DNA from: Magnetococcales bacterium
Lineage (GTDB): Bacteria; Pseudomonadota; Magnetococcia; Magnetococcales; JADFXB01
Direction of reading: 5' to 3'
DNA length: 34,251 nt
Assembly: GCA_015233935.1 (NCBI GenBank)
Contig: JADFXB010000032.1
Span: 1-34,251 of the forward strand
Shown: piece by piece, positions 16,035 through 25,852 of the stretch
Numbering within the stretch: the stretch's first letter is position 1
Layout: each line of letters opens with the position of its first letter
The notes under the pieces: model-generated
Told to the model about the DNA's origin: nothing
The model's input: only the letters and a program-made list of their open reading frames with translations
The model's database searches: none
Position numbers and translations under genes: made by a program

Positions 16035-18329
16035 CTACGGGTGAACCTCCCCCCGCTCTTTTGCCATCTCCTGAGCCTGTACTGCCGCAAAGGCCGCCAT
16101 ATTGACCAAACCATGGGTGGTGACGGTTGGGGGTAACACATGGGCAGGCAAGGCAGGTCCCAGCAAAATAGGCCCAATGCGCACCCCATTGCCCAACATT
16201 AACAGCATGTCACAAGAAATGTTGGCCGCATCCAGATTGGGCATGATAAGCAGATTGGCCCGCCCTTTCAGTCGCGAGTTGGGAAAAATGGACTGACGGA
16301 TCTCTTCCGAAAGAGCCGCATCAGCCCGCATCTCCCCTTCCGCTTCCAGCTCCGGTGCCTGTTCATGTATCAAGGCGAGAGCCTCCCGCATCTTGGTGGT
16401 GTGGGGGGCACGGTAGGAGCCGAAACTGCTGGAAGAGAGTAAGGCCGCCTTGGGTTCCAGACCAAAGCGACGGATCTGCCGGGCAGCCCGAATGGTCATT
16501 TCCGCCAGTTGATGGGCCGTGGGATCGGCAATGACGTTGGTATCCGAGATGAAAAAGGTGCCCTGGTCAATGATCACCCCACTCAAGGCACTGAAATATT
16601 TCACTCCAGGTGCACGCCCGATCACATCCCGAATAATGCGCAAATGGTCGCGAATACGTCCCACCGCACCACACAACATGGCATCCGCATCCCCCCGCCG
16701 GGTGAGCAAGGCGGCCACAGTGGTGGTGGAATTCAACAATTCGCGCCGGGCGGTTTCCGGGGTCACCCCCTTGCGCTCCATGATCAAATGATATTCCTGG
16801 CGCAAGGTTTCAAAGCGACTGTCCTGGGAAGGGTCCACCAACTCAAAATCCTCACCCAACCGCATTTCCAGTCCCAATTTTTCCATTTGCTTAAAGATGA
16901 CCTCACCCCTTCCTACCAATACCGGGGTACAAATATTTTCCGCCACCATTTGCTGAGCAGCCCGCAATACCCGTTTTTCTTCGGCCTGGGCCAGGGCAAC
17001 CCGTTGCCGGGGTTGGCGTTTGGCCCGCTCAAAAATGGGCCGCATAATTTGGCCGGAGCGAAAGACAAATTCAGTCAAATGCTGCCGATAGCCTTCCATG
17101 TGGGCGATAGGATGACTGGCCACCCCACTGTCCATGGCAGCCTGGGCCGTTGCGGAGGCCACTTCCACAATCAGGCGGGGATCAAACGGTTTAGGAATCA
17201 GATAGTCGGCACCAAACTGGAGATTTTCCCCCGCATAGGCGATAGACACGGTCTCCGGCGGCAATATTTTGGCCAAATCGGCGATGGCCGTGACACAGGC
17301 CCGTTTCATGGCCATGTTGATGCAGGAGGCCCCCACATCCAACGCCCCGCGAAATAGGTAGGGAAAACAAAGCACATTATTGACTTGATTGGGATAATCG
17401 GAACGACCGGTGGCAATGATGGCATCCGGGCGCACTTTTTTAATCTCCACCGGAAAAATTTCCGGGGTGGGATTGGCCAGGGCAAAAACCAAAGGATTTT
17501 CGGCCATGGACTGGACCATCTCCGGGGTAATGGCACGGGGACCGGAGAGTCCCAAAAAAAGGTCTGCACCTGCCATGGCCTCTGCCATGGTGGTCACTGG
17601 ACGGGAGGTGACAAAGAAACGTTGTTCCGGTGACAAATCCTGCCTCTCAGGGTGCAGGATGCCACTCAAATCGGATACCACCACATTTTCCCGTGGCACC
17701 CCTAATTCCACCAACAGGTTTAAACAGGCGATGGCCGCAGCCCCTGCCCCCGAGGCAGTCACCCGGATGGTGGAGAGGGATTTATTGACCAGTTCAAGAC
17801 CATTGAGCACCGCTGCCGCCACCACGATGGCCGTACCATGTTGATCATCATGAAAGACGGGAATCTTCAACCGCTGGCGAAGTTGGGCTTCAATTTCAAA
17901 ACAGGCGGGGGCACGAATATCTTCCAGATTGATACCGCCAAAGGTGGGTTCCAGGCTGGCGACGATTTCAACAAACCGTTTGGGATCCTCTTCGTTGATC
18001 TCCAGGTCGAAGACATCGATCCCGGCAAATTTTTTAAACAGAGCAGCCTTGCCTTCCATCACCGGCTTGCCTGCCAGGGGTCCAATATTGCCCAACCCCA
18101 AGACAGCCGTGCCATTGGTGATCACCGCCACCAGGTTGCCCCTTGCGGTGAGTTCAGAGGCGGTGGCCGGATTGCGCACAATGGCCTCACAGGCCGCTGC
18201 CACCCCTGGGGAATAGGCCATGGCCAAATCCCGCTGATTGGTCATGGGCTTGGTAGCCACCACCGCAATCTTGCCCGCCGGTTTGGCCCGGTGATAACGA
18301 AGTGCCGACTCGTTCAAATGGTCTTCCAT
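16035..18329 (-). CDS. maeB: NADP-dependent malic enzyme fused to a phosphotransacetylase-like domain
   Basis: 764 residues from the ATG at 18329, with GGTGA 5 bases upstream. A GTG three codons earlier lacks a ribosome site. The malic enzyme half (about 1-420) has Tyr39 in AMAYSPGVA, the catalytic Lys region [11 protein letters not shown], metal ligands Glu136/Asp137 in INLEDI and Asp162 in FHDDQHGTA, and the dinucleotide loop GAGAAA. The second half (about 430-764) is a phosphate acetyl/butyryl transferase domain, normally regulatory (acetyl-CoA sensing) in MaeB. The enzyme makes pyruvate, CO2 and NADPH from malate. Length matches E. coli MaeB (759). It is the last gene of the run that includes der and the CinA-like gene, 17 bases after the latter. 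Confidence 0.97.
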   Translation of the reverse strand: MEDHLNESALRYHRAKPAGKIAVVATKPMTNQRDLAMAYSPGVAAACEAIVRNPATASELTARGNLVAVITNGTAVLGLGNIGPLAGKPVMEGKAALFKKFAGIDVFDLEINEEDPKRFVEIVASLEPTFGGINLEDIRAPACFEIEAQLRQRLKIPVFHDDQHGTAIVVAAAVLNGLELVNKSLSTIRVTASGAGAAAIACLNLLVELGVPRENVVVSDLSGILHPERQDLSPEQRFFVTSRPVTTMAEAMAGADLFLGLSGPRAITPEMVQSMAENPLVFALANPTPEIFPVEIKKVRPDAIIATGRSDYPNQVNNVLCFPYLFRGALDVGASCINMAMKRACVTAIADLAKILPPETVSIAYAGENLQFGADYLIPKPFDPRLIVEVASATAQAAMDSGVASHPIAHMEGYRQHLTEFVFRSGQIMRPIFERAKRQPRQRVALAQAEEKRVLRAAQQMVAENICTPVLVGRGEVIFKQMEKLGLEMRLGEDFELVDPSQDSRFETLRQEYHLIMERKGVTPETARRELLNSTTTVAALLTRRGDADAMLCGAVGRIRDHLRIIRDVIGRAPGVKYFSALSGVIIDQGTFFISDTNVIADPTAHQLAEMTIRAARQIRRFGLEPKAALLSSSSFGSYRAPHTTKMREALALIHEQAPELEAEGEMRADAALSEEIRQSIFPNSRLKGRANLLIMPNLDAANISCDMLLMLGNGVRIGPILLGPALPAHVLPPTVTTHGLVNMAAFAAVQAQEMAKERGEVHP

Positions 18330-18346
18330 ATTGTTCACCGAAAAGG

Positions 18347-19096
18347 CTAGCTGACGATGGTTATCTTCTCCTGCAAACCGGCAAAGGCGGCGTCCACTTC
18401 CGCCTCATCGCCCCCCTTCACCCCCAACTCCAAAGAAGGATTCTCCCCCAACTTGGGAAGACTGAAGGTCTTAATTCCAGAAAAAGCGGCTTCCAACTCT
18501 TCCAAAATCCCTGCCACCATCCCCTCCTTGGCGTGGGGCAATACCAACGAACGCACGTGCATTCCCTGACCAGGAAGACGATATTGGGTGCGACAGATCC
18601 ACTCCAACATGGGACGCGCCATCTCTGGAAATCCTGGCATAAACCAGTGGTGATCCAGATAAAATCCCGCAATATTGTTGTAGGGGTTGGGAATCAAACC
18701 ACTTCCCACCGGAAATTCCGTCAAATGAATACGGTGGGGATAGAGGTTTTCTCGCCCAAAACGCTCCACCAACAGGGCTACCGCCCCCTCATGGGGAACC
18801 AGCGGCACTCCCCAGGCCAAGCCCGCCGCCTGCCGGGTATGATCATCCGGTGTGGCCCCAATACCACCAAAACAAAAGGTGGGAATGCCATCTCTCCGAC
18901 TCTCCTGCAAACAGTCGGTCAACCGCTGCCGATGATCCCCCACCACCCGTATCTTCACCACCTCCACCCCCAGACCACCCAAGGTGGTGATGGTATGGGA
19001 CATATGGCTGTCCTGACGGCGACCGGAGAGAATTTCATCCCCAATGATGACCAAACCAACCTGGGTCAACAAGGGAAGTGCAGTATCATTTGCCAT
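18347..19096 (-). CDS. CinA N-terminal-type (MoCF, molybdopterin-binding-like) domain protein
   Basis: 249 residues from the ATG at 19096, which lies inside the end of der (11-base overlap), so translation is probably coupled. Upstream in-frame starts at 19111 and 19147 lack ribosome sites. The fold signature is VGLVIIGDEILSGRRQDSH, then a GGIGATPDDHTRQAA loop, as in the MoaB/MogA-like domain of CinA. The PNPYNNIAGFYL and FMPGFPEM segments also match this domain. The C-terminal nicotinamide-nucleotide amidase domain of full CinA (about 400 residues) is absent. Relatives are annotated as competence/damage-inducible or molybdopterin-binding proteins. In CinA this domain hydrolyses ADP-ribose-type nucleotides, so a role in nucleotide repair is possible. 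Confidence 0.88.
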   Translation of the reverse strand: MANDTALPLLTQVGLVIIGDEILSGRRQDSHMSHTITTLGGLGVEVVKIRVVGDHRQRLTDCLQESRRDGIPTFCFGGIGATPDDHTRQAAGLAWGVPLVPHEGAVALLVERFGRENLYPHRIHLTEFPVGSGLIPNPYNNIAGFYLDHHWFMPGFPEMARPMLEWICRTQYRLPGQGMHVRSLVLPHAKEGMVAGILEELEAAFSGIKTFSLPKLGENPSLELGVKGGDEAEVDAAFAGLQEKITIVS

Positions 19097-20435
19097 CGTA
19101 ACGATTGTCATGGCTGCGGCGGAAGAAAAGGCGTACCGGAGTTCCACTCAACGGGAAACTCTGACGCAACTGGTTTTCCAGATAGCGTTGATAGCTGTCT
19201 GGCACATCTTCCGGAAAGTTGGTAAAAACAGTGAGGGTGGGCGGTCCCACCGCCACCTGGGTGGCATAACGAAATTTGATCACCCGTCCGCCAGAAATGC
19301 GGGGCGGAGGCTGCTTGTTGAGAGCCTCCTCCAACCAGCGATTCAAAGGAGAGGTAGCCACCCTTCGTTGATGGTTTTCCCAAACCTGGGAGGCCAGCTC
19401 GGTGAGTTTATGAATACGCAATCCTTTCACTGCCGAACAAAAGACCACCGGAGCATGGGTGAAGCGGGGAAAGGATTCGTGGATGGCTTGCCGATAGTTG
19501 CGCATGGCCAAATCATGTTCCGCTACCACCAGATCCCACTTGTTGATGGCCAGAATCAATCCACACCCGGCTTCCAAGGCATGGGAGGCGATGCGTAAAT
19601 CTTGCACGGTAATGCCCCGCAAGGCGTCCAGAACCAGAATGGCCACATGGGCTTGATCCATGGCCTTTAATGCGGCGATGACCGAATATTTTTCCACCCG
19701 CAAGGCAATGCGGGCCTTGCGACGAATACCCGCCGTATCCACCAGTTCAAAAGGTCGCCCTTTTTTATCGGTATAGGGCAACATCACCGCATCACGGGTG
19801 GTTCCTGGAATGTCGGAGGTGACCAGCCGCTCCTCCCCCAGCAAACGATTGATGAGGGAACTCTTGCCTGCATTGGGACTTCCCACCACCGCTACCCGAA
19901 TGGTGGTGGCATCGGCAGGGGCATCCTCCACCTCTTCTGGCAACTCCAACCCCCGGGACAAGGCTGCCAGCAATTCATCCATACCCAGACCATGGGCTGC
20001 GGAAATGGGAATCACCTCTGCCAAGCCCAGTTCATGAAACTGCAATGCCAAGGTTTCTCGCGTATTGCCTTCACTTTTATTGACGGCACAAACCACCGGT
20101 TTGCCGGACCGTCGCAACAACTCCGCAATAAAATGATCATCGGGCATGGGACCATCCCGCCCGTCGGCCACCAACAGGATGGCATCCGCTTCTTCGACCG
20201 CCACCAACGCCTGTTGGCGAATCAGGCTGGCCATGGTCTCCCCTGGATCGGCAAGAAAACCGCCGGTATCCACCACCCGAAAATGTTGTCCCCCCAGATT
20301 GGCGGTGCCATATTGACGGTCGCGGGTCAAACCAGGGGTATCATCCACCAGGGCACGCCGCGTGCGGGTCAACCGATTAAAAAGGGTGGATTTGCCCACA
20401 TTGGGACGGCCCACCAGGGCAATCAAGGGGATCAT
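19086..20435 (-). CDS. der: Ribosome assembly GTPase Der (EngA)
   Basis: 449 residues with the double-GTPase layout unique to Der. The first P-loop is GRPNVGKS at 9-16, with DTPG, VVDTGG and NKSE (119-122) in place of NKxD, a known variant in domain 1. The second P-loop is GSPNAGKS at 185-192, with DIPGTTRD, LVDTAG and NKWD at 298-301. The C-terminal KH-like domain ends in PVRLFFRRSHDNRYDGK. Der is needed for 50S subunit maturation and is essential in E. coli. It follows bamB by 23 bases, the same order as in enterobacteria. No ribosome site was clear, so coupling to bamB is likely. Confidence 0.97.
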   Translation of the reverse strand: MIPLIALVGRPNVGKSTLFNRLTRTRRALVDDTPGLTRDRQYGTANLGGQHFRVVDTGGFLADPGETMASLIRQQALVAVEEADAILLVADGRDGPMPDDHFIAELLRRSGKPVVCAVNKSEGNTRETLALQFHELGLAEVIPISAAHGLGMDELLAALSRGLELPEEVEDAPADATTIRVAVVGSPNAGKSSLINRLLGEERLVTSDIPGTTRDAVMLPYTDKKGRPFELVDTAGIRRKARIALRVEKYSVIAALKAMDQAHVAILVLDALRGITVQDLRIASHALEAGCGLILAINKWDLVVAEHDLAMRNYRQAIHESFPRFTHAPVVFCSAVKGLRIHKLTELASQVWENHQRRVATSPLNRWLEEALNKQPPPRISGGRVIKFRYATQVAVGPPTLTVFTNFPEDVPDSYQRYLENQLRQSFPLSGTPVRLFFRRSHDNRYDGK

Positions 20436-20458
20436 ACCAGCTTGTTACTCCCAGAAGC

Positions 20459-21652
20459 TTATTGGAACCGAAACAGGTTACCGCTATCGGTCCAGATGTA
20501 GAGTTCATTATCCACCAGGGTCAACTCGCTGAACACATCTTCTTTCAGACGATCCAATCCCTCCACTTTGCCGGAGTTGGGATCCACGGCGGCAAAACGA
20601 CCTTCATGGTCCACCACCAGAATTTGACCTTTTAACAGAACCGGATTACTCAGCAACCCATCACTTATCCGGGTACGCCAGACTTGCGCGCCACTTTCGT
20701 CATCCAGGGCATAAAGCCAGCCTTCCACATCGGAGATAAAGACCCTCCCCTTTAAGACCAGGGGACGGCGGATACTGCTCATGGTCCGCTCCCACAAACG
20801 ATTGCCGCTGACCCCAGCATAGACCACCATGTTGCCCTGATGGTTGACGGCATAAATACGATTGCCCACCACCACCACCGGTGCATCCACATCCTGCACC
20901 ATGTCCAATTCGGTACGTCCACCCAAAACCGTCAGATTATCGCTCCATACTTTGCGACCATCTGCCAAATTGAGGGCGAAGACTTCACCGGAGGAGTATC
21001 CCACCAAGACAAAATCACCGGCAAAGGTAGGGGTGGCTGCCCCGCCCAACGCCATGGTCTCCGGCAAGGCCGCATGCTGCCATAAACGACTGCCATTGGA
21101 CGTATCCAAAGCCACGGTACGATTGTCCAAAGTGACGCAAACCACCCGATTGCGAGAGACCGCTGGGGCGGAGGCCACGGTCGCTCCTACCTTAGCCCGC
21201 CACAGTTGACTGCCATCGCTGCGGGAAAGGGCGATAATCTCTCCCTCCAAAGTACCAACGAAAACGCTCTTTTCATCCACCGCCACCCCACCGGTTAAGG
21301 GGGTGTCCACATCCTTTTTCCACAAGGTATCCCCATTGGTACGGGATAACCGCACCACATCCCCTTTGTGAGAGGCCACAAAAACATCTCCACCGCTCAC
21401 CGCAATCACCCCTGGATGATGATGATATTTGGCTGCGGAAGAGGTGGCAGAACTTTTCCAATTGCGTTCAAGGGTTACTGAACGACCCGGCTTGGGCTCC
21501 ACGTACATTTTCAAACGTTCTTCCGGGCTGGTGGCAGCTCCGTCATCCCACAGTTGGCTGATGGTGGAACAGCCGGACAGCAACAAGGTTGCCGCCATAA
21601 TCACCAGGGTCGATGCGTAAGGACGCAGGAATGTGTTCATGACGTTTCTCAT
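20459..21652 (-). CDS. bamB: Outer-membrane assembly lipoprotein BamB (eight-bladed PQQ-type beta-propeller)
   Basis: 397 residues. The signal peptide ends in lipobox LLSGC (Cys28 if the ATG at 21652 is used). A second ATG at 21640 is equally plausible, as neither has a strong ribosome site. The mature part repeats propeller blades with the AL(D/S)..DG..LW pattern, for example ALSRSDGSQLWRAKVG, ALDTSNGSRLWQHA and ALDDESGAQVWRTRI. BamB supports BamA in folding beta-barrel proteins into the outer membrane. It sits between yfgM (10-base gap) and der, the conserved proteobacterial order. Quinoprotein dehydrogenases share the blades but are longer and lack the lipobox. Confidence 0.95.
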   Translation of the reverse strand: MRNVMNTFLRPYASTLVIMAATLLLSGCSTISQLWDDGAATSPEERLKMYVEPKPGRSVTLERNWKSSATSSAAKYHHHPGVIAVSGGDVFVASHKGDVVRLSRTNGDTLWKKDVDTPLTGGVAVDEKSVFVGTLEGEIIALSRSDGSQLWRAKVGATVASAPAVSRNRVVCVTLDNRTVALDTSNGSRLWQHAALPETMALGGAATPTFAGDFVLVGYSSGEVFALNLADGRKVWSDNLTVLGGRTELDMVQDVDAPVVVVGNRIYAVNHQGNMVVYAGVSGNRLWERTMSSIRRPLVLKGRVFISDVEGWLYALDDESGAQVWRTRISDGLLSNPVLLKGQILVVDHEGRFAAVDPNSGKVEGLDRLKEDVFSELTLVDNELYIWTDSGNLFRFQ

Positions 21653-21662
21653 GGCAGCTCAA

Positions 21663-22334
21663 TCAAGGTTGGGCTGGGGCAGGCGTGGCACCTACCGACA
21701 GCCTTTGAATCATAAGGTCGAGTCGCTCTTTCAGCGTCGTTTGGGGACGTTTGCCCAAGGCTTCACGAAAATGTGCCAAAGCGGTATCCCGATCCCCTTT
21801 GGCCAGGGCGAACAATCCTTTCAGTTCCAGAGCGGGGGCCTGGAAGGCGGAATCCGCCGGAATATTGGCCAAAAATCCCAGTGCCTTCTCTGGTTGATCG
21901 GTCACCAGATAGGCCGCTTGCAACCAGGCCAGGGCACGAAGGGCAGGGATCGCTTTGGCATTGGAGCCAAGTTGCTGCAATCTTTCCAGGGCGACTTCTG
22001 GTTTGCCCATGGCGGCCTGTGCCTTGGCCTCCATGAGAGGGGCCAGGGTATTATAACCGTGGGAGGAAAACTGGCTGTTCAAGGCTTGCAGCCGACGGAT
22101 TCCCTCTTCATGTTTGCCATCTTCCACCGCCTCCATGGCTGAGATGAACACTTCAGCGGCAGCCAGATCCTGTTTCTCCCGGTACTCCCGCCAGCCCACA
22201 AAGGCGAACAGACCCACGAAGAAAAGGATCAGGACGGCAATGATGCGTCCCCGGTTGGCTTGCCAGTATTTTTCAACCCGTTCGGCTTCCAACTCTTCAT
22301 CAATTTGTTCAAAAATATCTTGCATCTGACTCAT
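21663..22334 (-). CDS. yfgM: YfgM-like membrane-anchored TPR protein (Sec translocon/periplasmic chaperone accessory)
   Basis: 223 residues. A short acidic cytoplasmic part (FEQIDEELEAERVEKYW) is followed by one membrane helix (about 30-46) and a periplasmic helical domain with TPR-like pairs, such as ALERLQQLG and DTALAHFREALG. YfgM of E. coli has the same topology and works with PpiD at the SecYEG exit. The start codon overlaps the hisS stop by 4 bases (ATGA). The position between hisS and bamB is strongly conserved. The tail is Ala/Pro-rich. Confidence 0.9.
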   Translation of the reverse strand: MSQMQDIFEQIDEELEAERVEKYWQANRGRIIAVLILFFVGLFAFVGWREYREKQDLAAAEVFISAMEAVEDGKHEEGIRRLQALNSQFSSHGYNTLAPLMEAKAQAAMGKPEVALERLQQLGSNAKAIPALRALAWLQAAYLVTDQPEKALGFLANIPADSAFQAPALELKGLFALAKGDRDTALAHFREALGKRPQTTLKERLDLMIQRLSVGATPAPAQP

Positions 22335-23632
22335 GGGACCATTCCCCCCATTCCAAATCCTGCGGCCAAAAAGTGAAGCCCTTCCTGATAGTCGAGACGC
22401 CGCTGTTCACCAGTGGCCATCTCCCGGATCAACAAGGTGCGATGGGTCGCCTCTTCATCTCCCAGAATAACCGTATGGGCTGCACCACAACGGTCGGCTT
22501 TTTTCATTTGACTCTTAAGCGACCCACCCGCCAAGGCCAGTTCAACCCCCACTCCGCACCCCCGCAAGGCTTCCGCCAATTGCAGTCCCAAAAGTACCGC
22601 TGCTGGCCCCAGGGTGGCCACATAGACCAAAGGCGGTTTGACCGTATCCTGTCCTGCCAACAACAAGGCCAGTCGTTCCACCCCCATGGCAAAGCCCACC
22701 GCTGGAGTCGCCGGTCCCCCCATGTCGGCCACCAGTTGATCATAGCGACCACCGGCTGCCACGGTATTTTGCGCCCCCAGTTGCAAGGTGGTCACCTCAA
22801 AGGCGGTGCGGGTGTAATAGTCCAAGCCCCGCATCAGGTGGTTATTGACCTGATAAGGCTGGGAAAGACCGTCCAGAAAACCCCGTACAGAGGTAAAATG
22901 CTCCTCACAACCACCACATAAATGCTGACCGGTGTGGGGACTATTGCGGGAGAGTTCCCGGCACTGTTCCTGTTTGCAATCCAGAATACGTAAAGGGTTG
23001 CGCTCCAGTCTGCGCTGGCAATCCTCACACAGGTTACTCTTCAAAGCAGAAAAATAGTCGGTGAGGCTCTGGCGAAAGGCTGGACGACAGGAGGGACAAC
23101 CCAGAGAGTTGATTTCCAGAGTCAACTGACTGGAGACCCCTACCGCCCGCAGATAGCTCATCACCATGGACATCACCTCTGCATCGGCCACCGCTGTGGC
23201 AGGACCGAAGAGTTCACATCCAATCTGGTGAAACTGGCGATAGCGTCCCTTCTGGGGGCGTTCGTAGCGAAACATGGGACCCATGTAGAACACCCGCCAG
23301 GGCAACTGCCGATCCATGCCATGTTCAATAAAACTGCGCACCACCGAAGCGGTTCCCTCCGGACGCAAGGTGAGGGAATCGCCGTTGCGGTCGGCAAAGG
23401 TGTACATTTCTTTTTCCACGATATCGGTGGTTTCCCCCACCGCCCGGGCAAAAAGTCCGCTTTTTTCCAAAATGGGGGTACGCAATTCCCGATAGCCATA
23501 CCGCCCGAAAATATCCCTGGCCACCTGTTCCAGCCGTGCCCACAGGGGGGTTTCATCGGGCAGAATATCCCGCATGCCCCGGATGGTGGTCAGTGTGGTG
23601 GTGTTTTCTTGTGTATTTTTAGAATGATCCAT
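22331..23632 (-). CDS. hisS: Histidyl-tRNA synthetase with a four-pair cysteine insertion
   Basis: 433 residues of class II synthetase. It opens with TTIRGMRDILPDE. Motif 2 is MFRYERPQKGRYRQFHQIG (about 120-138), the His-binding loop is LDYYTRTAFEV (270-280), a second loop is GGRYDQL, and motif 3 is AVGFAMGVERLALLL. Between motif 2 and the HisA loop there are Cys pairs at 179/182, 202/205, 219/224 and 239/242. This zinc-knuckle-like insertion occurs in a subset of bacterial HisRS and is absent from E. coli. The C-terminal anticodon-binding domain is complete. It begins 6 bases after ispG and overlaps yfgM by 4 bases. Confidence 0.97.
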   Translation of the reverse strand: MDHSKNTQENTTTLTTIRGMRDILPDETPLWARLEQVARDIFGRYGYRELRTPILEKSGLFARAVGETTDIVEKEMYTFADRNGDSLTLRPEGTASVVRSFIEHGMDRQLPWRVFYMGPMFRYERPQKGRYRQFHQIGCELFGPATAVADAEVMSMVMSYLRAVGVSSQLTLEINSLGCPSCRPAFRQSLTDYFSALKSNLCEDCQRRLERNPLRILDCKQEQCRELSRNSPHTGQHLCGGCEEHFTSVRGFLDGLSQPYQVNNHLMRGLDYYTRTAFEVTTLQLGAQNTVAAGGRYDQLVADMGGPATPAVGFAMGVERLALLLAGQDTVKPPLVYVATLGPAAVLLGLQLAEALRGCGVGVELALAGGSLKSQMKKADRCGAAHTVILGDEEATHRTLLIREMATGEQRRLDYQEGLHFLAAGFGMGGMVP

Positions 23633-23638
23633 AACCTC

Positions 23639-24739
23639 TCACCGGGAAGCTTCGCGCAGACGTGCTGCAACCGCTTCCACCTCCTCGACCAAAGTATTCA
23701 GAATATCTTCGGGTGCCACCTTGCCGCTGGTGGAGCCGTGACGATACAAAAGATGGCCCCCGTTGCCCCCCACCAGACCCACGTGGCTCTCCCGTGCCTC
23801 CCCCGGCCCGTTGACCACACAACCGATCACGGAGAGGGTTACCGCTTCGCGAATGTGGGCAAGGCGGCGTTCCAAGGCTTCCACCACCTGGATTACAGGA
23901 AACTCCTGACGCGCACAAGTGGGACAGGAGATAATGTTCACCCCCCGATTGCGTAATCCCAAGGATTTCAGGATTTCAAATCCCACCCGCACCTCTTCCA
24001 CCGGATCGGCGGAGAGGGAGACCCGCAGGGTATCACCAATTCCTTCCGCCAGCAGCATGCCCAAACCGATGGCCGATTTTACCGATCCTGCCAGCAACCC
24101 GCCAGCTTCGGTAACACCTAAATGAACCGGATAATCACTTTGTTGGGAAAACAGGCGATAGGCCGCCACCGTCATGGCCACATTGCTGGCCTTGAGACTG
24201 ACCTTGATCTCCTGATAACCCAACTCTTCCAGAATATGAATATGGTGCAAGGCCGATTCAACCATGGCCTGGGGTGTGGGTTCACCATGACGCTCCAGAA
24301 TCTCCTTTTCAAGAGAACCGGCGTTGACCCCGATGCGAATGGGAACCTTGCGCTCTCGTGCTGCTGCCACCACCTCCGCCACCCGCTGACGGGAGCCGAT
24401 ATTACCCGGATTGATACGCAAGCCATCGATCCCCCCTGCCAGAACCTGCAACGCCAGACGGTGATCAAAATGGATATCGGCAATCAAGGGCACCGGCGAC
24501 TGACTGCGCATGGCGCAAAGGGCAGCGGCGGCAGCACTGTCCGGGCAGGATACCCGCACCAAGTCTGCTCCAGCGTCGGCCAATTGTCTGATTTGCAGCA
24601 AGGTGGCCTGCTGATGGCAGGTATTGGTATTGGTCATACTTTGCACGGTGATGGGGGCATCCCCTCCCACCTGCACCGAACCAATGTGAATCTGCCGGGT
24701 TGCCCGCCTGTGAGCTGCCAAAGGGGGTACAGCACTCAT
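23639..24739 (-). CDS. ispG: 4-hydroxy-3-methylbut-2-en-1-yl diphosphate synthase (flavodoxin/ferredoxin-type)
   Basis: 366 residues. It is the sixth enzyme of the MEP isoprenoid pathway, converting MEcPP to HMBPP through a [4Fe-4S] centre. Cluster ligands are Cys272 and Cys275 in ISCPTCARQ, Cys307 in IGCVVNGPGE and Glu314. The N-terminal TIM barrel has VQSMTNT, LIADIHFDHRLAL and LRINPGNIG. Length is that of the short two-domain bacterial form (E. coli 372). The start overlaps the rodZ stop by 4 bases (ATGA). The neighbours rodZ and hisS are the usual ones. Confidence 0.97.
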   Translation of the reverse strand: MSAVPPLAAHRRATRQIHIGSVQVGGDAPITVQSMTNTNTCHQQATLLQIRQLADAGADLVRVSCPDSAAAAALCAMRSQSPVPLIADIHFDHRLALQVLAGGIDGLRINPGNIGSRQRVAEVVAAARERKVPIRIGVNAGSLEKEILERHGEPTPQAMVESALHHIHILEELGYQEIKVSLKASNVAMTVAAYRLFSQQSDYPVHLGVTEAGGLLAGSVKSAIGLGMLLAEGIGDTLRVSLSADPVEEVRVGFEILKSLGLRNRGVNIISCPTCARQEFPVIQVVEALERRLAHIREAVTLSVIGCVVNGPGEARESHVGLVGGNGGHLLYRHGSTSGKVAPEDILNTLVEEVEAVAARLREASR

Positions 24740-25791
24740 GGTGAAGCCGCCACTTTCTTTTGGATGGCTGCCGATGAAATATCCATGTTTCTCAACACTT
24801 TTCCTTTGGGTCCCAACAGGGTGCTATCCTTGCCGCCCTGCCGCACCTGCAAACCTCCTGCATTGCCCACGGTGAGATAGGCATACTCCTCAGTTAAAGG
24901 AAAGACTTCCCCTTCCTTGAGGACCAACTCTTTGATGATCTGCTTCTGGCTGTTTTTAATCTGAATCCACACCTTTTCCGTGGCCACCAAAGCGGAAGAG
25001 CCAGAGGAATCAAAAGAGGGTTTATTGGGATGACTGTCATCCTCTTCTTCTGGAGGAGGCGGCATCACCTCCACCGTTTTTTTACTGGTGGCCGCTGGAA
25101 TGGTTTCAATCGAACGCTCCACAACCACCGGGGGTTTTTCAACCTTGGCGGGTGGTGGGGGTTCCGGTGGTTTGACAGCGGGTTTCTCCTCCGGTGGCCT
25201 ACTGGTTGGGTTGGTGGAGGAGGTTTCCAGCCTTGTTAGGTTTTTTTTTTCCTCTACTGATTGGGAAGCTGGTGGCGGAGGAGCCGTCACGACCTTTTCT
25301 GCCACCACCTTACGATTGGGGGTGGCGGGCTTTTCAGCTTCCTCTGGTTTGGAAATACCCACCCCTTCCACAGCCTGGAAGACAGATTGGCGTATTTCTT
25401 CCAAGGTTAGCAGTGGACGCTCCGCCCAATATTTTTCATAGCCAACAAAACAGGCGGCAAACACCAGCAAAGAACCAATCACCAACAAAGGCCCTGGCCG
25501 ATTACGGGAGTCTACTGCTGGCGGCTCATAGTAGAGACGGCTCTCCTGCGGCTTCATTTGGGAGAGAAATTTGGCAACCAGCTCCTGCTCATTACTCAAG
25601 CCCAGATAACGAATATAGAGTTTGACAAACCCCACTGCAGAAGTTTGTCCGGGCAATTGATCAAACCGACCCTGCTCCAGATCGTCCAACAGGGGGTAGC
25701 GAATTTTCAAATCCTTGGAAACATCTTTGAGGGAGATTCCTTTGTCTTCCCTGGCACGTCGTAACACTTCACCCACATGATTTTCGGTCAC
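24736..25791 (-). CDS. rodZ: RodZ-like cell-shape protein (HTH_25, membrane helix, DUF4115)
   Basis: 351 residues from a GTG at 25791, chosen because GGAGG lies 7 bases upstream. An ATG at 25866 would add 25 polar residues, overlap pilW by 14 bases, and has no good ribosome site. Residues 5-70 are the Xre-like helix-turn-helix that binds MreB in RodZ: VGEVLRRAREDKGISLKDV, then LKIRYPLLDDLEQGRFDQLPG. One membrane helix is at about 100-118. A Pro/Val/Lys-rich periplasmic linker of about 120 residues follows, then a DUF4115 beta domain (EKVWIQIKNSQKQIIKEL to LLGPKGKVLRNMDIS). RodZ links the MreB cytoskeleton to the elongasome. The gene order matches E. coli. Confidence 0.9.
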   Translation of the reverse strand: MTENHVGEVLRRAREDKGISLKDVSKDLKIRYPLLDDLEQGRFDQLPGQTSAVGFVKLYIRYLGLSNEQELVAKFLSQMKPQESRLYYEPPAVDSRNRPGPLLVIGSLLVFAACFVGYEKYWAERPLLTLEEIRQSVFQAVEGVGISKPEEAEKPATPNRKVVAEKVVTAPPPPASQSVEEKKNLTRLETSSTNPTSRPPEEKPAVKPPEPPPPAKVEKPPVVVERSIETIPAATSKKTVEVMPPPPEEEDDSHPNKPSFDSSGSSALVATEKVWIQIKNSQKQIIKELVLKEGEVFPLTEEYAYLTVGNAGGLQVRQGGKDSTLLGPKGKVLRNMDISSAAIQKKVAASP

Positions 25792-25852
25792 TGTCCAGCC
25801 TCCCTCTTCCGTACCTGTCAAGCGGGAACGAGTTTGCTCTCTTTTGGAACCT